Shown here in pieces: positions 25,806 through 34,164 of a stretch of 42,960 nucleotides of DNA. Where the stretch lies: the IMG/VR virus record IMGVR_UViG_3300021141_001048, positions 1 to 42,960 of that record; one strand, 5' to 3'. The position numbers and the translations under genes were made by a program. Every line of letters begins with the position of its first letter. Position 1 is the stretch's first letter. The stretch comes from a virus. Under the pieces are notes generated by a model. It ran no database searches. It saw only the letters and a list, made by a program, of their open reading frames with translations, and was not told where the DNA came from.

Positions 25806-26395
25806 TTTCTAATCTGCTCAAGTCCATTTCGAATTAAAACCCATTTTGGACTTAATTCAATCACACCTGAATTTAGCAGTCTAAGTTCTTCTAACACTTC
25901 TTCAATGCTTGAAAAAACATTACATCGTGTCTGTGTGGCTGGGTCATTAAGATCAATTACATCAAAGAGCCATCTAGGAAGCTTTTTCAAACCCCCGTCA
26001 CAGATAAAAAAAGAAGGCTTGTGTTGCTGTTCTGCTAGAAATATTTCATTATAAGTGCCACACATGTGCACTTTTGGATCAATTACTGCTACTAAAAAAT
26101 CCGACAAATCAACAAATCTTAAATCATATCGACGATATTTTGATACGTAATCCTTTAGCTCTTTATATTTGCCTGACTCTTGTAATTCTGTTTGGTAGTT
26201 TTTGTCTTCACCTGCACGCATGTCATCCGGTAGAGGCTTATTAGTTGGATCTATGAAATCTATATTTAATCCAAAAGAATGTGCTGATTTGATGAACTCA
26301 CGTCTCCATAAAATCCCATGATCTGCCGCAAATTCCATCGGTCCAGACAAATAACAGCAAGCTCCCGCGAGCTTTCCTTGTTGAATTTTGTTCAT
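25781..26395 (-). CDS. Nucleoside 2-deoxyribosyltransferase-like protein
   Basis: A 204-aa protein with the NDT-type pattern: YLSGPME (15-21, N-terminal strand and glycine turn), DHGILWRREF (25-34), FIDPTNKP (47-54), DLRFVDLSDFLVAVID (91-106) and CGTYNEIFLAEQQHKP (112-127). Glu117 aligns with the catalytic glutamate of the family (E98 in the Lactobacillus enzyme), in the 'GT..E...A...KP' context. Family members exchange or hydrolyse bases on deoxynucleosides or act on nucleotide signals. In phages they are found in nucleotide salvage and base-modification modules. It is the only minus-strand gene within the fibre region. Its own promoter would sit in the 55-base divergent gap upstream. Confidence 0.72.
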   Translation of the reverse strand: MNKIQQGKLAGACCYLSGPMEFAADHGILWRREFIKSAHSFGLNIDFIDPTNKPLPDDMRAGEDKNYQTELQESGKYKELKDYVSKYRRYDLRFVDLSDFLVAVIDPKVHMCGTYNEIFLAEQQHKPSFFICDGGLKKLPRWLFDVIDLNDPATQTRCNVFSSIEEVLEELRLLNSGVIELSPKWVLIRNGLEQIRNQNPNCFQ

Positions 26396-26450
26396 TCTGT
26401 TGCTCCTGCTACTAATTTAGAATACTGAATTATCTTTAATTGGAGGTCTT

Positions 26451-27167
26451 ATGTCAACACAACTTTTACAAAAAGTTCAAGAAATTCTAAATTCGGCAAA
26501 CATGCCGGATAGGCATACTTTTTTTCAAATTGAAAAATTCATCATAGGAAAAGAACCGACCTCTCAAGCACAGTTGTGGGCAATTGTTCGTGAACTGCAA
26601 GCAAGGATGGATACTGTTGAGCAATTTGAAAAAGATCTGAAAGATACTGAGGACAACTTAGAACTGTTCGATATCAAAATTCAAAGACTTGATTTTGCTA
26701 TTAGGCAAGAAGCTCAAAAAGATGACCCAATTAAACGGTTAAATATTAAGGAATATGAGATAGATATTAGAAAGCTACAGAGAGAAAAGGAAATGCTTAT
26801 TTCTTCGGCAAGGAAATTAAACAATAAGTTAAAAAACATCATAGAGGAAATTAATTTTCTAGTTAATGGCTATGAACAAATTGTAGCAAAATACGGGAAA
26901 ATGAAGCCTTTAGATGACGAAGAAGCACAAAAAGAGATGTGGAACGAAAAACTGCTAGAAGAATTTAATTTGAGAGTGATTTTGAACAAAACACTTGATT
27001 CTGAATTTGTAAAAACCGTGCTTTGCTTAAATCAAGATTCTCCTGTAAGAAAAAATGTTGAAACTCTTATCGAGAATATTCAAAGAAAAATGATTGCAGG
27101 ATCTGCAATTAGCAATCCGCAAGTCGAAGTGAAACCAAAAATTATTGCAGGCAAGAATAATGGCTGA
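26451..27167 (+). CDS. Coiled-coil protein preceding the PKD fibre genes, 238 aa
   Basis: Residues 8-50 form a compact helical segment (PDRHTFFQIEKFIIGKEPTS followed by QAQLWAIVRELQARMD). A long charged coiled coil (about 50-155) and a helical C-terminal domain follow. GGAGG gives a strong ribosome-binding site. The stop codon overlaps the start of the first PKD protein by 8 bases, so the two are coupled. Plausible roles are a fibre-assembly chaperone or a structural rod linking fibres. I do not recognise a named family. Confidence 0.65.
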   Translation: MSTQLLQKVQEILNSANMPDRHTFFQIEKFIIGKEPTSQAQLWAIVRELQARMDTVEQFEKDLKDTEDNLELFDIKIQRLDFAIRQEAQKDDPIKRLNIKEYEIDIRKLQREKEMLISSARKLNNKLKNIIEEINFLVNGYEQIVAKYGKMKPLDDEEAQKEMWNEKLLEEFNLRVILNKTLDSEFVKTVLCLNQDSPVRKNVETLIENIQRKMIAGSAISNPQVEVKPKIIAGKNNG

Positions 27168-28185
27168 TCGAATATCAACTTTAAGTAATGGTTATTCTAC
27201 GGGCATGCTTTCGGTATTTCCGCAAGCATTAGATGATTTCGATAGTTTATATCAAGCATCAAACAACACTAAAATGCCTTTGAAACAAAGTTTGACTTTT
27301 ACAGCTAACAGAATTATTTTAGAAGACACAAGTATGTTTCCACCTTCAGGAATAGTACGTGTGGGTCCAGAAAATGGAGTGCCTAGTGAATACGAAATGA
27401 TTTATTATGGCTCTAAAACTCCTAATACTCTTGAAAATTTAGTTCGTGGATTTGCGGGATCAAAACAAAGCAAATGGAGCATGAATGAAAATTTTGTTAC
27501 AAATTCTGTAGTTGCAGAGCATCACAATGCTATAAAAGACGCATTATTGAACATGCAAGCAAATTGCGGGATAAAAGATTTTCCTGAAGCAGCTTCACTA
27601 AACGGCATTTTGAAAACGCAAGAAGTGAGATTTCTTGCTCCAAAGCCACTTTTTCGTGCCTTTCCAATAAAAGGCCCACCTTCCTTAAACGTTCGATTTC
27701 AAAATTTTTCTACTGGACACATTGTAAGATATTTGTGGGATTTCGGAGATGGAGGCACATCTTTGGAAAAAAGCCCAACACATGTTTATCTAAATGAAGG
27801 AATTTACACAGTAAAACTAAACATAATCACTTCTACTGGGGCTCAAGGCGTTGCAACTAAAGTAGGCTATATAGAAGTAAACTCCGATGAAGCACTGCCT
27901 TATTTTTATGTTGACTCAATCGACAATCCTTATTCTCAAGAATATGCTACTGCAAATAGTGTTGCACCTAAAGAATTTGTTTTTGTTGATCAATCAGATG
28001 GGGATATTGTTCAACGTAATTGGATATTTGGTGACGGAACTACCTATACTGAGTTAGATCCCGACAAACACCAAATAACTCACATTTACGCAAAAGCAGG
28101 TGAATACATCGTCACGCAGCTTATTCAATTTGCAAATGGAAGAATTAAGCGTGTAGAATTAGGCGAACCTCTGGTGGTTCTGTAA
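27160..28185 (+). CDS. Fibre/adhesin protein with two PKD domains (paralogue 1)
   Basis: A 341-aa protein. The ATG at 27160 fits the coupled overlap; a TTG at 27145 is an alternative. Residues 1-140 form an N-terminal module with FPQALDDFDSLY and SVVAEHHNAIKDALLNMQ (116-133), shared with the next two genes. Two PKD-type Ig-like domains follow: first about 165-240 with YLWDFGDGGTS, THVYLNEGIYTVKLNI; second about 248-330 with NWIFGDGTTY, THIYAKAGEYIVTQLI. 'W.FGDG' and 'H.Y...G.Y.V.L' are diagnostic. PKD domains act as rigid spacers or glycan and protein binders on surfaces. The absence of any enzymatic domain suggests a short spacer fibre. Confidence 0.85.
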   Translation: MADRISTLSNGYSTGMLSVFPQALDDFDSLYQASNNTKMPLKQSLTFTANRIILEDTSMFPPSGIVRVGPENGVPSEYEMIYYGSKTPNTLENLVRGFAGSKQSKWSMNENFVTNSVVAEHHNAIKDALLNMQANCGIKDFPEAASLNGILKTQEVRFLAPKPLFRAFPIKGPPSLNVRFQNFSTGHIVRYLWDFGDGGTSLEKSPTHVYLNEGIYTVKLNIITSTGAQGVATKVGYIEVNSDEALPYFYVDSIDNPYSQEYATANSVAPKEFVFVDQSDGDIVQRNWIFGDGTTYTELDPDKHQITHIYAKAGEYIVTQLIQFANGRIKRVELGEPLVVL

Positions 28186-28197
28186 GGAGAAAATTTC

Positions 28198-30504
28198 ATG
28201 ATTCCAACAAGTTCACTTTATCCAGAAGGTTTAGATAGTGATACCAATTTATTTTTGGTTCATGACTCTTTACGAGCAAAACTTATAGAAGATTACAACC
28301 CCGGCAATACCTCTATTAAAGTTTTTGCCGATTTTTTGATTGCAAGTCGAATTCCAACAACTGGCTTAATTACACTTACTGAACAATGCTCTGAAGTTGA
28401 CAAAAGAGCAATTTCTTTCTTCTATGACGGTTGGGATTCTACAACAGGCACGTTTTCTAACCTAGAATTGTTGCCAACTTTTGAAGATGTTATTAAGCCA
28501 AAAAACATTACTAATGTCACAGTCAATGTGATGGCCATGCACCATAATCATCTAAAAAATGCATTAATTGCTTTACAAGAATTTTGTGGAGTAAAAGGAA
28601 GAGAGGATTTGCAGCCATTCGGGCCAACACTTGAAGGTAGAATTAACTTTTTAAGAAGGGTTGTTCTACAACCTAAAGCATGGTTTACTGCGAATAAGAG
28701 GACTGGAAATATTCCGCTTGAAGTTGAATTTAAGAACATGAGCTTTCGATTGGGAACTGACGGCACAGAAGATGAAGTAAAAGTTACATGGGATTTTGGC
28801 GATCAAACGACTTCAGTGATTTCATCTATATCTTTAATAAACGCCACAAGCATGGTTCCTGATGGCTCAGTTAACGTATTGGTTAGAGATACCGACAGCG
28901 GAACTATTAAGAAAATTTATCATGAACCGGGAATTTATAATGTTAAGCTGACCGTCGAAAACAATTTCGGAAAAGACATTTGCTTATTTGAAGATTTTAT
29001 CAATGCAAGAGTAAAAGCTCCTGAACAGGCTGTAATTGTATTTAATGAAGATAGCAGCAGCCAACTTGTTACGCCGGGCGTTCCCCCAAATGGCCCTTTT
29101 GAAACTGTGCCTCGTATTAGATCTCCAATAAATACACTAATCGACTTATCAGTTCCATTACAAGAAAACATACTTGGCACACCGGGCTATACATTTGCAG
29201 GTGAATTGCTGAATGAAAATGATGAACCTGTAGATCCAGTCAAAGATTATACATGGTCATTAGGCGATGATTTAGCACATCCTAATTCATATGAAACCAA
29301 AGCCTCCTACAGCATAGGTGGAGTGTATGACATTAAATTAAGAGTTGACACAGAATTTGGTGCTTATAGAATTACAAATTACGAAAATGCAATTGATATT
29401 GTTGAAAAAAACAATCTTTGGTTATGGACAATTGTAGCACCTTCAGTTTTAACAACAAGTTTTACCGCTAGAGCTTATGAATTTGGATTGATTAGCGAAA
29501 CTTTCAAGTTAATTAATGCACCTTCATATACTTTCAATAGAGACGAATCATTTCTTGATTCATGGCCTGCTGCAACGCAAGAACAAGCCAAATCAGAGTT
29601 TAGAAGAAATGCAAGCTTCACACCTAGGGGAACAACCTCTTCAGGAATGGGAGGATCGGGCATACTTTATTGGGCAAGTGGCCGAAGCAGTTCAGACGCT
29701 GTATCTTCTGAAAAGATTAAAAGCATAGAATTCGATGGATTCAGAGGCACTTATGTAAGTAAGCCGGATATCATAAGACCTTGGAACTGGGTGAACGTAA
29801 ATTCTCCAAATAAGTCATTCTTTATTTTCGGTGCAAAGAGCGATTATCCAGTTGGAACTTCACCTACAAATATCAGCAAACAAACAGTTGATTTAGTAGA
29901 CATGTCAGTTACAAGTCAAGATTTGATCTCTTCAAATTATTTGAATGGTGCTCAAGAATTGACACAGAATGTGTCTATTTTCGAGGATGGTCTTTCAGTT
30001 TATGGCGATTTCAGCATTTATAGAACTGCTTGGAAAGATAACACAGGCTTCATTTTGCGAAATGATGCTGTTGGTACTTTTTTCAGGTTAAAAAGCTTTT
30101 ACAAAACAGAAGGCATTTTAGGAAATCCATTTATCAACATTAGAAAACTTCAGGACATCCAAGGCCCTACAAAATTAAATGGACAATTAGCATCTTTAAG
30201 CACTGGAGTGTTTTTCTTAAATAATTCAGGTTCGGTTTCTAAATATGACCCGATAGGAAATCTTTGGACAACAGGAGGACCCGGAGTGAATTCGGCCTTG
30301 TATCGCAGCATACAAGACACATCTGTGATTGGTTACGATCAACCAGAAAACAGTTTGCTAGTGGCATCTGATGGCGATAAAAGAGCTTATCTAAGTTTTG
30401 ATTACAGTAGTAATTCATTCCTCAAATTTAGTGAAATTGACACAACCTTCCAATCACTAGGCAGTAGACCGAGCGGCGATCAATGGATTATGGGTGTATT
30501 TTAA
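28198..30504 (+). CDS. Large fibre/adhesin with PKD domains and propeller-like C-terminus (paralogue 2)
   Basis: A 768-aa protein with an AAGGAG ribosome-binding site. The N-terminal module has YPEGLDSDTNLFLVHDSLRAK and VMAMHHNHLKNALIALQEFCG (111-131), homologous to its neighbours. PKD-type domains lie at about 165-270 (TWDFGDQT, HEPGIYNVKLTV) and 330-402 (YTWSLGDDLA, YSIGGVYDIKLRV). The second has GDD for GDG. The C-terminal 330 residues are beta-rich with kelch-like phrases (TGVFFLNNSGSVSKYDPIG-NLW; EDGLSVYGDFSIYRTAWK), consistent with a beta-propeller or receptor-binding head. It is probably the receptor-binding fibre; the target is unknown. Confidence 0.83.
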   Translation: MIPTSSLYPEGLDSDTNLFLVHDSLRAKLIEDYNPGNTSIKVFADFLIASRIPTTGLITLTEQCSEVDKRAISFFYDGWDSTTGTFSNLELLPTFEDVIKPKNITNVTVNVMAMHHNHLKNALIALQEFCGVKGREDLQPFGPTLEGRINFLRRVVLQPKAWFTANKRTGNIPLEVEFKNMSFRLGTDGTEDEVKVTWDFGDQTTSVISSISLINATSMVPDGSVNVLVRDTDSGTIKKIYHEPGIYNVKLTVENNFGKDICLFEDFINARVKAPEQAVIVFNEDSSSQLVTPGVPPNGPFETVPRIRSPINTLIDLSVPLQENILGTPGYTFAGELLNENDEPVDPVKDYTWSLGDDLAHPNSYETKASYSIGGVYDIKLRVDTEFGAYRITNYENAIDIVEKNNLWLWTIVAPSVLTTSFTARAYEFGLISETFKLINAPSYTFNRDESFLDSWPAATQEQAKSEFRRNASFTPRGTTSSGMGGSGILYWASGRSSSDAVSSEKIKSIEFDGFRGTYVSKPDIIRPWNWVNVNSPNKSFFIFGAKSDYPVGTSPTNISKQTVDLVDMSVTSQDLISSNYLNGAQELTQNVSIFEDGLSVYGDFSIYRTAWKDNTGFILRNDAVGTFFRLKSFYKTEGILGNPFINIRKLQDIQGPTKLNGQLASLSTGVFFLNNSGSVSKYDPIGNLWTTGGPGVNSALYRSIQDTSVIGYDQPENSLLVASDGDKRAYLSFDYSSNSFLKFSEIDTTFQSLGSRPSGDQWIMGVF

Positions 30505-30530
30505 ACAGCAACATATTTTAAGAGGCAATA

Positions 30531-32396
30531 ATGGCTTTTCCACCTGTACCAGTATATCCAAAAGCAATCGACAGTGATTACACACTATACTTAGTCTATG
30601 ACACGACTGAGACTAGGTTAGCTGTAGATAATTCTGCTTGGTCGCAAGAAATTGATATTATCCCAGTCGCTTCAGATAAACCTGAAATATGGGCACCAAA
30701 TGGTTTTGGCAATATCGAAGGCGAATTATTCTATTACGATTCAATCGAACTTAATGAGAACGGCAAAGCCACCAAGCTCAAAGGGTGTTCTAGGCAATTA
30801 GGTGGAGAAAAAACCAAGTTCAATAAAAAGGGAACTTGGGTAAGAAGTTTTGTAGTTGCTGAACATCATAATCAACTTGTCATGGGGATCATGAAAACAC
30901 AGGACTTCATTGGATATAATTTTGATGTAAGACGTGAAACCTTAGATTGGAGAATTAGAAACTTACAAGAACTGGAAGTTATTTTTGATGATTTTAATTG
31001 TCCCGATGTTAATTTTACATGGAATATTATTGAAGATGATCCTGTTCGTGGAGTTTTAGCTGATTACGCCTTGGAAATTACTCCACCGGGTACGATAAGT
31101 AGTTTCCGCCTTGATTTTGGAGACGGTGAATTTACTACATCTGCACTGACTGGACAACATCGTTATGCTGTTAATTCAAGAGTTGATCCAGTAGTACGTG
31201 TTTCAAATGATAAATGTCAAATCATTCAGACACCAATAGAAAGAACAAATCCAGCAGAGCCAACGGCAATAGCTGAAGATGTGTTTGAAATCCCAATTCC
31301 TGAATTTCCAGACGTTCCTGATTTTACCTTTGTGCCATGCGAGGTTCCTGAACCTGAAATTAATTTGCCACCACTTGTTGTGCCATGCATCTCACTAGAA
31401 GGACAAGTTGGGCCTATCCCATCGGTAATTGTGGGTCCAACTATAAACATGGTAAGCAATGTAACAATTACTAGCAATAATCCAATTAACATTCCATTTA
31501 GCAATATAACAATTACTGGCCCTAGCATACCAAGCTTAATTATTGTTGATGCCCCGCCTATACCACCTACGATCATCATAGATCCGCCTATTCCGCCCAC
31601 AATTATTATTGTGCCACCCGAGTCAACTATTGCTGTCACGCTTGATTTAGCAGAGATACCACGTTTAGAAGTTGACTGGGGAGTTCCACCTGAAATGGAA
31701 GTGGCCATGACTTTCGCCAGACCTGTAAAAACGCCACAACGATTTGCTGCTGATGAAAATTTAATGGCAGAATTTGGGGAAGAGTTTGCAGACTTGTTTG
31801 AAACAAAACAAATGATGAAGGTAGAATATGAACCAGTTGGCATTCCTTCAGAAATTGTCGTAGTTATGCCAGAAGATATGAACATCAAACTGGACACTTC
31901 TGATTTGAACAATCGAAAGATACAAATTGATGCTTCTGATGTGAACTTGCCTAAGGATATACAAATTCATGGACCAGAAAGTCCGATCCCAAACTCTATT
32001 GTGTTTGACGCATCAGACTTAGTGCAAGCAATCGAACGTATTCAAACACTACCTCCACTAAAAATTGATGCTTCAGATATTCCAAGAACATTAAAGTTAG
32101 AAATGGAAAAAGAAATACCAAACACAATTTTGGTTGAAATTCCTAAGCCAATTCCTGAAAAAATTATTGTTGAAAGCAATATTCCTAACAAGATCACACT
32201 TGAAGGGCCGACTGGAATACCTTTACTGATCCCAGAAGAATTCGTGTTACCAGTTAAATTTCCTGATAAGATGCCAGAAGTTGAGCTTGTATGGAAAGGC
32301 AGTCCAATTGAAGTCAAGATTACTATGGATCAATTGATTAACAAAGAAACTGATGGACGACAATGCGTCATGATAGTTCCATGTCCAGCTAATTAA
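30531..32396 (+). CDS. Fibre/adhesin with PKD domain and Pro-Ile strand repeats (paralogue 3)
   Basis: A 621-aa protein after an AGAGG ribosome-binding site. The N-terminal module has YPKAIDSDYTLYLVYD and FVVAEHHNQLVMGIMKTQDFIG (107-128). One PKD-like domain follows (about 155-230, FRLDFGDGEF, GQHRYAV). The rest is unusual: Pro/Ile/Val-rich strand repeats such as PIPPTIIIDP and PIPPTIIIVPP (about 280-365), then IP-x-x-I-x-V/L-E units (about 440-600: IPNTILVEIPKP, IPEKIIVESN, IPNKITLEG). Regular hydrophobic strands separated by Pro turns suggest a fibrous beta structure, such as a beta-spiral shaft. It ends with two cysteines (QCVMIVPCPAN). No depolymerase motif is visible. Confidence 0.8.
   Translation: MAFPPVPVYPKAIDSDYTLYLVYDTTETRLAVDNSAWSQEIDIIPVASDKPEIWAPNGFGNIEGELFYYDSIELNENGKATKLKGCSRQLGGEKTKFNKKGTWVRSFVVAEHHNQLVMGIMKTQDFIGYNFDVRRETLDWRIRNLQELEVIFDDFNCPDVNFTWNIIEDDPVRGVLADYALEITPPGTISSFRLDFGDGEFTTSALTGQHRYAVNSRVDPVVRVSNDKCQIIQTPIERTNPAEPTAIAEDVFEIPIPEFPDVPDFTFVPCEVPEPEINLPPLVVPCISLEGQVGPIPSVIVGPTINMVSNVTITSNNPINIPFSNITITGPSIPSLIIVDAPPIPPTIIIDPPIPPTIIIVPPESTIAVTLDLAEIPRLEVDWGVPPEMEVAMTFARPVKTPQRFAADENLMAEFGEEFADLFETKQMMKVEYEPVGIPSEIVVVMPEDMNIKLDTSDLNNRKIQIDASDVNLPKDIQIHGPESPIPNSIVFDASDLVQAIERIQTLPPLKIDASDIPRTLKLEMEKEIPNTILVEIPKPIPEKIIVESNIPNKITLEGPTGIPLLIPEEFVLPVKFPDKMPEVELVWKGSPIEVKITMDQLINKETDGRQCVMIVPCPAN
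31850..32340 (+). repeat. Degenerate IPxxIxVE strand repeat region
   Basis: About 10-14-residue repeats read IP-x-x-I-x-[IVL]-[ED] in the third PKD protein. Examples are IPSEIVVVMPED, IPNSIVFDASD, IPRTLKLEMEKE, IPNTILVEIPKP, IPEKIIVESN and IPNKITLEGP. DNA identity between units is low, so the repeat is old and selected at protein level. A related PIPPTIII-type set lies upstream at about 31380-31620. Confidence 0.7.
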
Positions 32397-32407
32397 GAAA
32401 GAGTCAT

Positions 32408-33295
32408 ATGAATATTAAGAAACACCCATCTGGCAATGAATACATTTATGCAGGCGAAGTATGGGTTAGAAATTTTACAAAAAAAAATATTGCTCCTTTA
32501 CAATTAGATTGCCTTTTCTCAGAAGATGATATGAGTCTTGTGTTGAAAAATGAGCAATTGAATCTAAACTATCCAAGGGTTTCAGATGAGAACTTAAATT
32601 TTTCTAAAATTTGCATTGTGTCTGATGGGTATTTGTTTGAAGAACGTCAAAAAATACTAGCAAAATTGCCAAAAGACGTTTGCATTCTTGCAGTTAATAG
32701 AGCTTTGGCAAAATGGGGTCTATACGATGCAAAAACGCCGCTTGAATACAGACGGACTATAAACGCATTTGTGGTTAACAATCCTTACAAAGATGCAATC
32801 ACGTACTTGCCTTCAAAAAATGCAAAATATTATCCAACTTGCGTTGCGTCAACTAGAACAAACTTTGATTTTTTAAAACGTTATGCTGGCGATGTATACT
32901 GTTATCGTCCAGCGATAGAAGAAAGATTTGGAATTAACACACCTGAAAGTTATTACATAGACGATTATAGAAATCCTATTTGTGCAGCGATAGGATTTGC
33001 ATTTCAAATGAATGTTAAAAAATTGATGCTGTTTTGTTGCGATGATTCATTTGTTGAGCCAAGAGATAATGCAGTCCGATTACAAAATGGACTTTACTGC
33101 TACAAACCACTTCTGCGTTCACATGATATTATTGACGCAAATTTGTATTGGTTGACCCACATAGAAGAAAACGAAATTGTAGTTTCAAACTACTCAAGTG
33201 GATTAGATTACTCGAATGCTGCGTATATAAAAGATGAAAGGGAAGTAATCTCTTTTTTTACCGATTCATCGGAGGGAACCACTTATGAGCAGTAA
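32408..33295 (+). CDS. DUF115/MAF-like protein (possible sugar transferase)
   Basis: A 295-aa protein. The core (about 72-225) reads FSKICIVSDGYLFEERQKIL, VCILAVNRALAKWGL, NAFVVNNPYKDAI, TCVASTRTNFDFL, NPICAAIGFAFQMNVKKLML and FCCDDSF. This resembles the DUF115 family (flagellin-modifying MAF proteins and MptE-like): a 'gkG.SL' strand, 'A.N.al..wg', 'v..d', and 'A..lA...g...i.l.G.D'. The family contains putative nonulosonic-acid transferases that glycosylate surface filaments. It sits right after three fibre genes, suggesting fibre modification (inference). Its stop is overlapped by the next start by 11 bases. The ribosome-binding site (AAGAAAGAG) is fair. Confidence 0.55.
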   Translation: MNIKKHPSGNEYIYAGEVWVRNFTKKNIAPLQLDCLFSEDDMSLVLKNEQLNLNYPRVSDENLNFSKICIVSDGYLFEERQKILAKLPKDVCILAVNRALAKWGLYDAKTPLEYRRTINAFVVNNPYKDAITYLPSKNAKYYPTCVASTRTNFDFLKRYAGDVYCYRPAIEERFGINTPESYYIDDYRNPICAAIGFAFQMNVKKLMLFCCDDSFVEPRDNAVRLQNGLYCYKPLLRSHDIIDANLYWLTHIEENEIVVSNYSSGLDYSNAAYIKDEREVISFFTDSSEGTTYEQ

Positions 33296-33608
33296 ACCAA
33301 TGTCGCTAAAAGAGTTTAAGAATTGGTTGTCAGATCAAAAAGATCTCGGTGATTTTTTCAATATCAATCGAGACAATTGTATCGAAGACGAAAATGAAAA
33401 GTATATCGGCAAAGAATGTCGCAGCAAAGTAAGCGAGCAAAAGCTAATTGAAAAAATTGAAACCGATCAAGATGCCGAAGAAATGGTCAGAGAATTTTTT
33501 GAAGAAGGTGGATCAGTATTGTCAATCGAAGGCAAAAAAGTCCAAATAGAAACAGAAAGCGGAAGTTTTTATCTCCCAAGATTTTGCGTAAAAATCAAGA
33601 AAGAATAA
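33285..33608 (+). CDS. Hypothetical protein, 107 aa
   Basis: An acidic, Lys/Glu-rich protein with an N-terminal helix (SLKEFKNWLSDQKDLGDFF) and a C-terminal beta segment (GGSVLSIEGKKVQIETESGS, then FYLPRFCVKIKKE). It starts within the previous gene after a strong GGAGGG, so it is translationally coupled. It is followed within 21 bases by a strong intrinsic terminator. It is therefore the last gene of the large plus-strand transcription unit. No recognised family. Confidence 0.6.
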   Translation: MSSKPMSLKEFKNWLSDQKDLGDFFNINRDNCIEDENEKYIGKECRSKVSEQKLIEKIETDQDAEEMVREFFEEGGSVLSIEGKKVQIETESGSFYLPRFCVKIKKE

Positions 33609-33629
33609 ACAAGTTTAGTTAAGTGTTGG

Positions 33630-33655
33630 GCCGGTGATTTTCACCGGCTTTTTTT
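33630..33655 (+). terminator. Intrinsic (rho-independent) terminator
   Basis: A perfect 8-bp stem GCCGGTGA/TCACCGGC (33630-33637 and 33641-33648) with a TTT loop is directly followed by a seven-T run (33649-33655). It ends the plus-strand unit after the 107-aa gene. The minus-strand reading has no T run, so it works one way only. It overlaps the last codons of the convergent minus-strand gene. Confidence 0.9.
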
Positions 33656-34003
33656 CTTTCGCAACATAGTGCGTTTAATTTGACATGAGCTTGTGTCTGC
33701 CTTAGGTGTTTTTGCAGCAGGCATATTTAATAAAGGGTTTGGACCCATCGGAACACCGGTGAAACCTCTTCCTTTCAGGCGATCTCTTAATTCATTATAA
33801 TCAGTGGCAGATTCTAGCCAAGGCTCATATAGCAAACGATTTTCATGGATAATCTGCTCTATCTTGGTTTCCCAAAGTTGAGGCAGATTCAATTTTTTCA
33901 AATCCAGCAGTTTGGATGTTACCACCGATTCCCCCTGCAAAATCGTCACAAGCTTGATTCCTTGTTTGTTCCTGCTTGCCAAATACAAATAAAGCCTCTT
34001 CAT
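33641..34003 (-). CDS. Hypothetical basic protein, 120 aa
   Basis: Starts MKRLYLYLASRNKQGIKLVT, with AAGGGA 7 bases before the ATG. A helical middle (KLNLPQLWETKIEQIIHENR) and a basic, Pro-rich tail with a Lys/Arg-rich end (RTMLRKKKSR) follow. Its stop codon lies in the terminator stem of the convergent gene. It overlaps the 3' half of another minus-strand frame (33843-34124) by 161 bases in a different frame. The good ribosome-binding site and protein-like composition make this frame the more credible in the overlap. The family is unknown. Confidence 0.6.
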   Translation of the reverse strand: MKRLYLYLASRNKQGIKLVTILQGESVVTSKLLDLKKLNLPQLWETKIEQIIHENRLLYEPWLESATDYNELRDRLKGRGFTGVPMGPNPLLNMPAAKTPKADTSSCQIKRTMLRKKKSR

Positions 34004-34124
34004 GCATGATTCCCTTAAATAAAATTTCTAACAATATCCTAGCATGAACGTCATCTCCCCAAAACTCACAAAAATCTTTAAGGGTATTGGCACCTAATAT
34101 TGCTTTTTCTCGTTCTTTACTCAT
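33843..34124 (-). CDS. Possible small overlapping gene, 93 aa
   Basis: From the ATG at 34124 (a TTG at 34130 is also possible) it reads MSKEREKAILGANTLKDFCE, then FWGDDVHARILLEILFKG. This is a convincing protein-like start of about 40 residues. After that it overlaps the 120-aa gene out of frame and turns Gly/Asn/Gln-rich without clear structure. No ribosome-binding site is seen. The two frames could be two overlapping genes, or the remnants of one gene split by a frameshift (a true mutation, programmed shift, or sequencing error). Confidence 0.4.
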   Translation of the reverse strand: MSKEREKAILGANTLKDFCEFWGDDVHARILLEILFKGIMHEEALFVFGKQEQTRNQACDDFAGGIGGNIQTAGFEKIESASTLGNQDRADYP

Positions 34125-34164
34125 ATACAATAGTTATGTTTCTAATAATTGTTTGTCATTTGAT

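Noticed and set aside
31226-31912. A 228-codon minus-strand open frame opposite the third PKD protein
   Set aside because: Gly/Ile/Ser composition is the mirror of the Pro/Ile/Asp repeats on the coding strand; no ribosome-binding site or motif.
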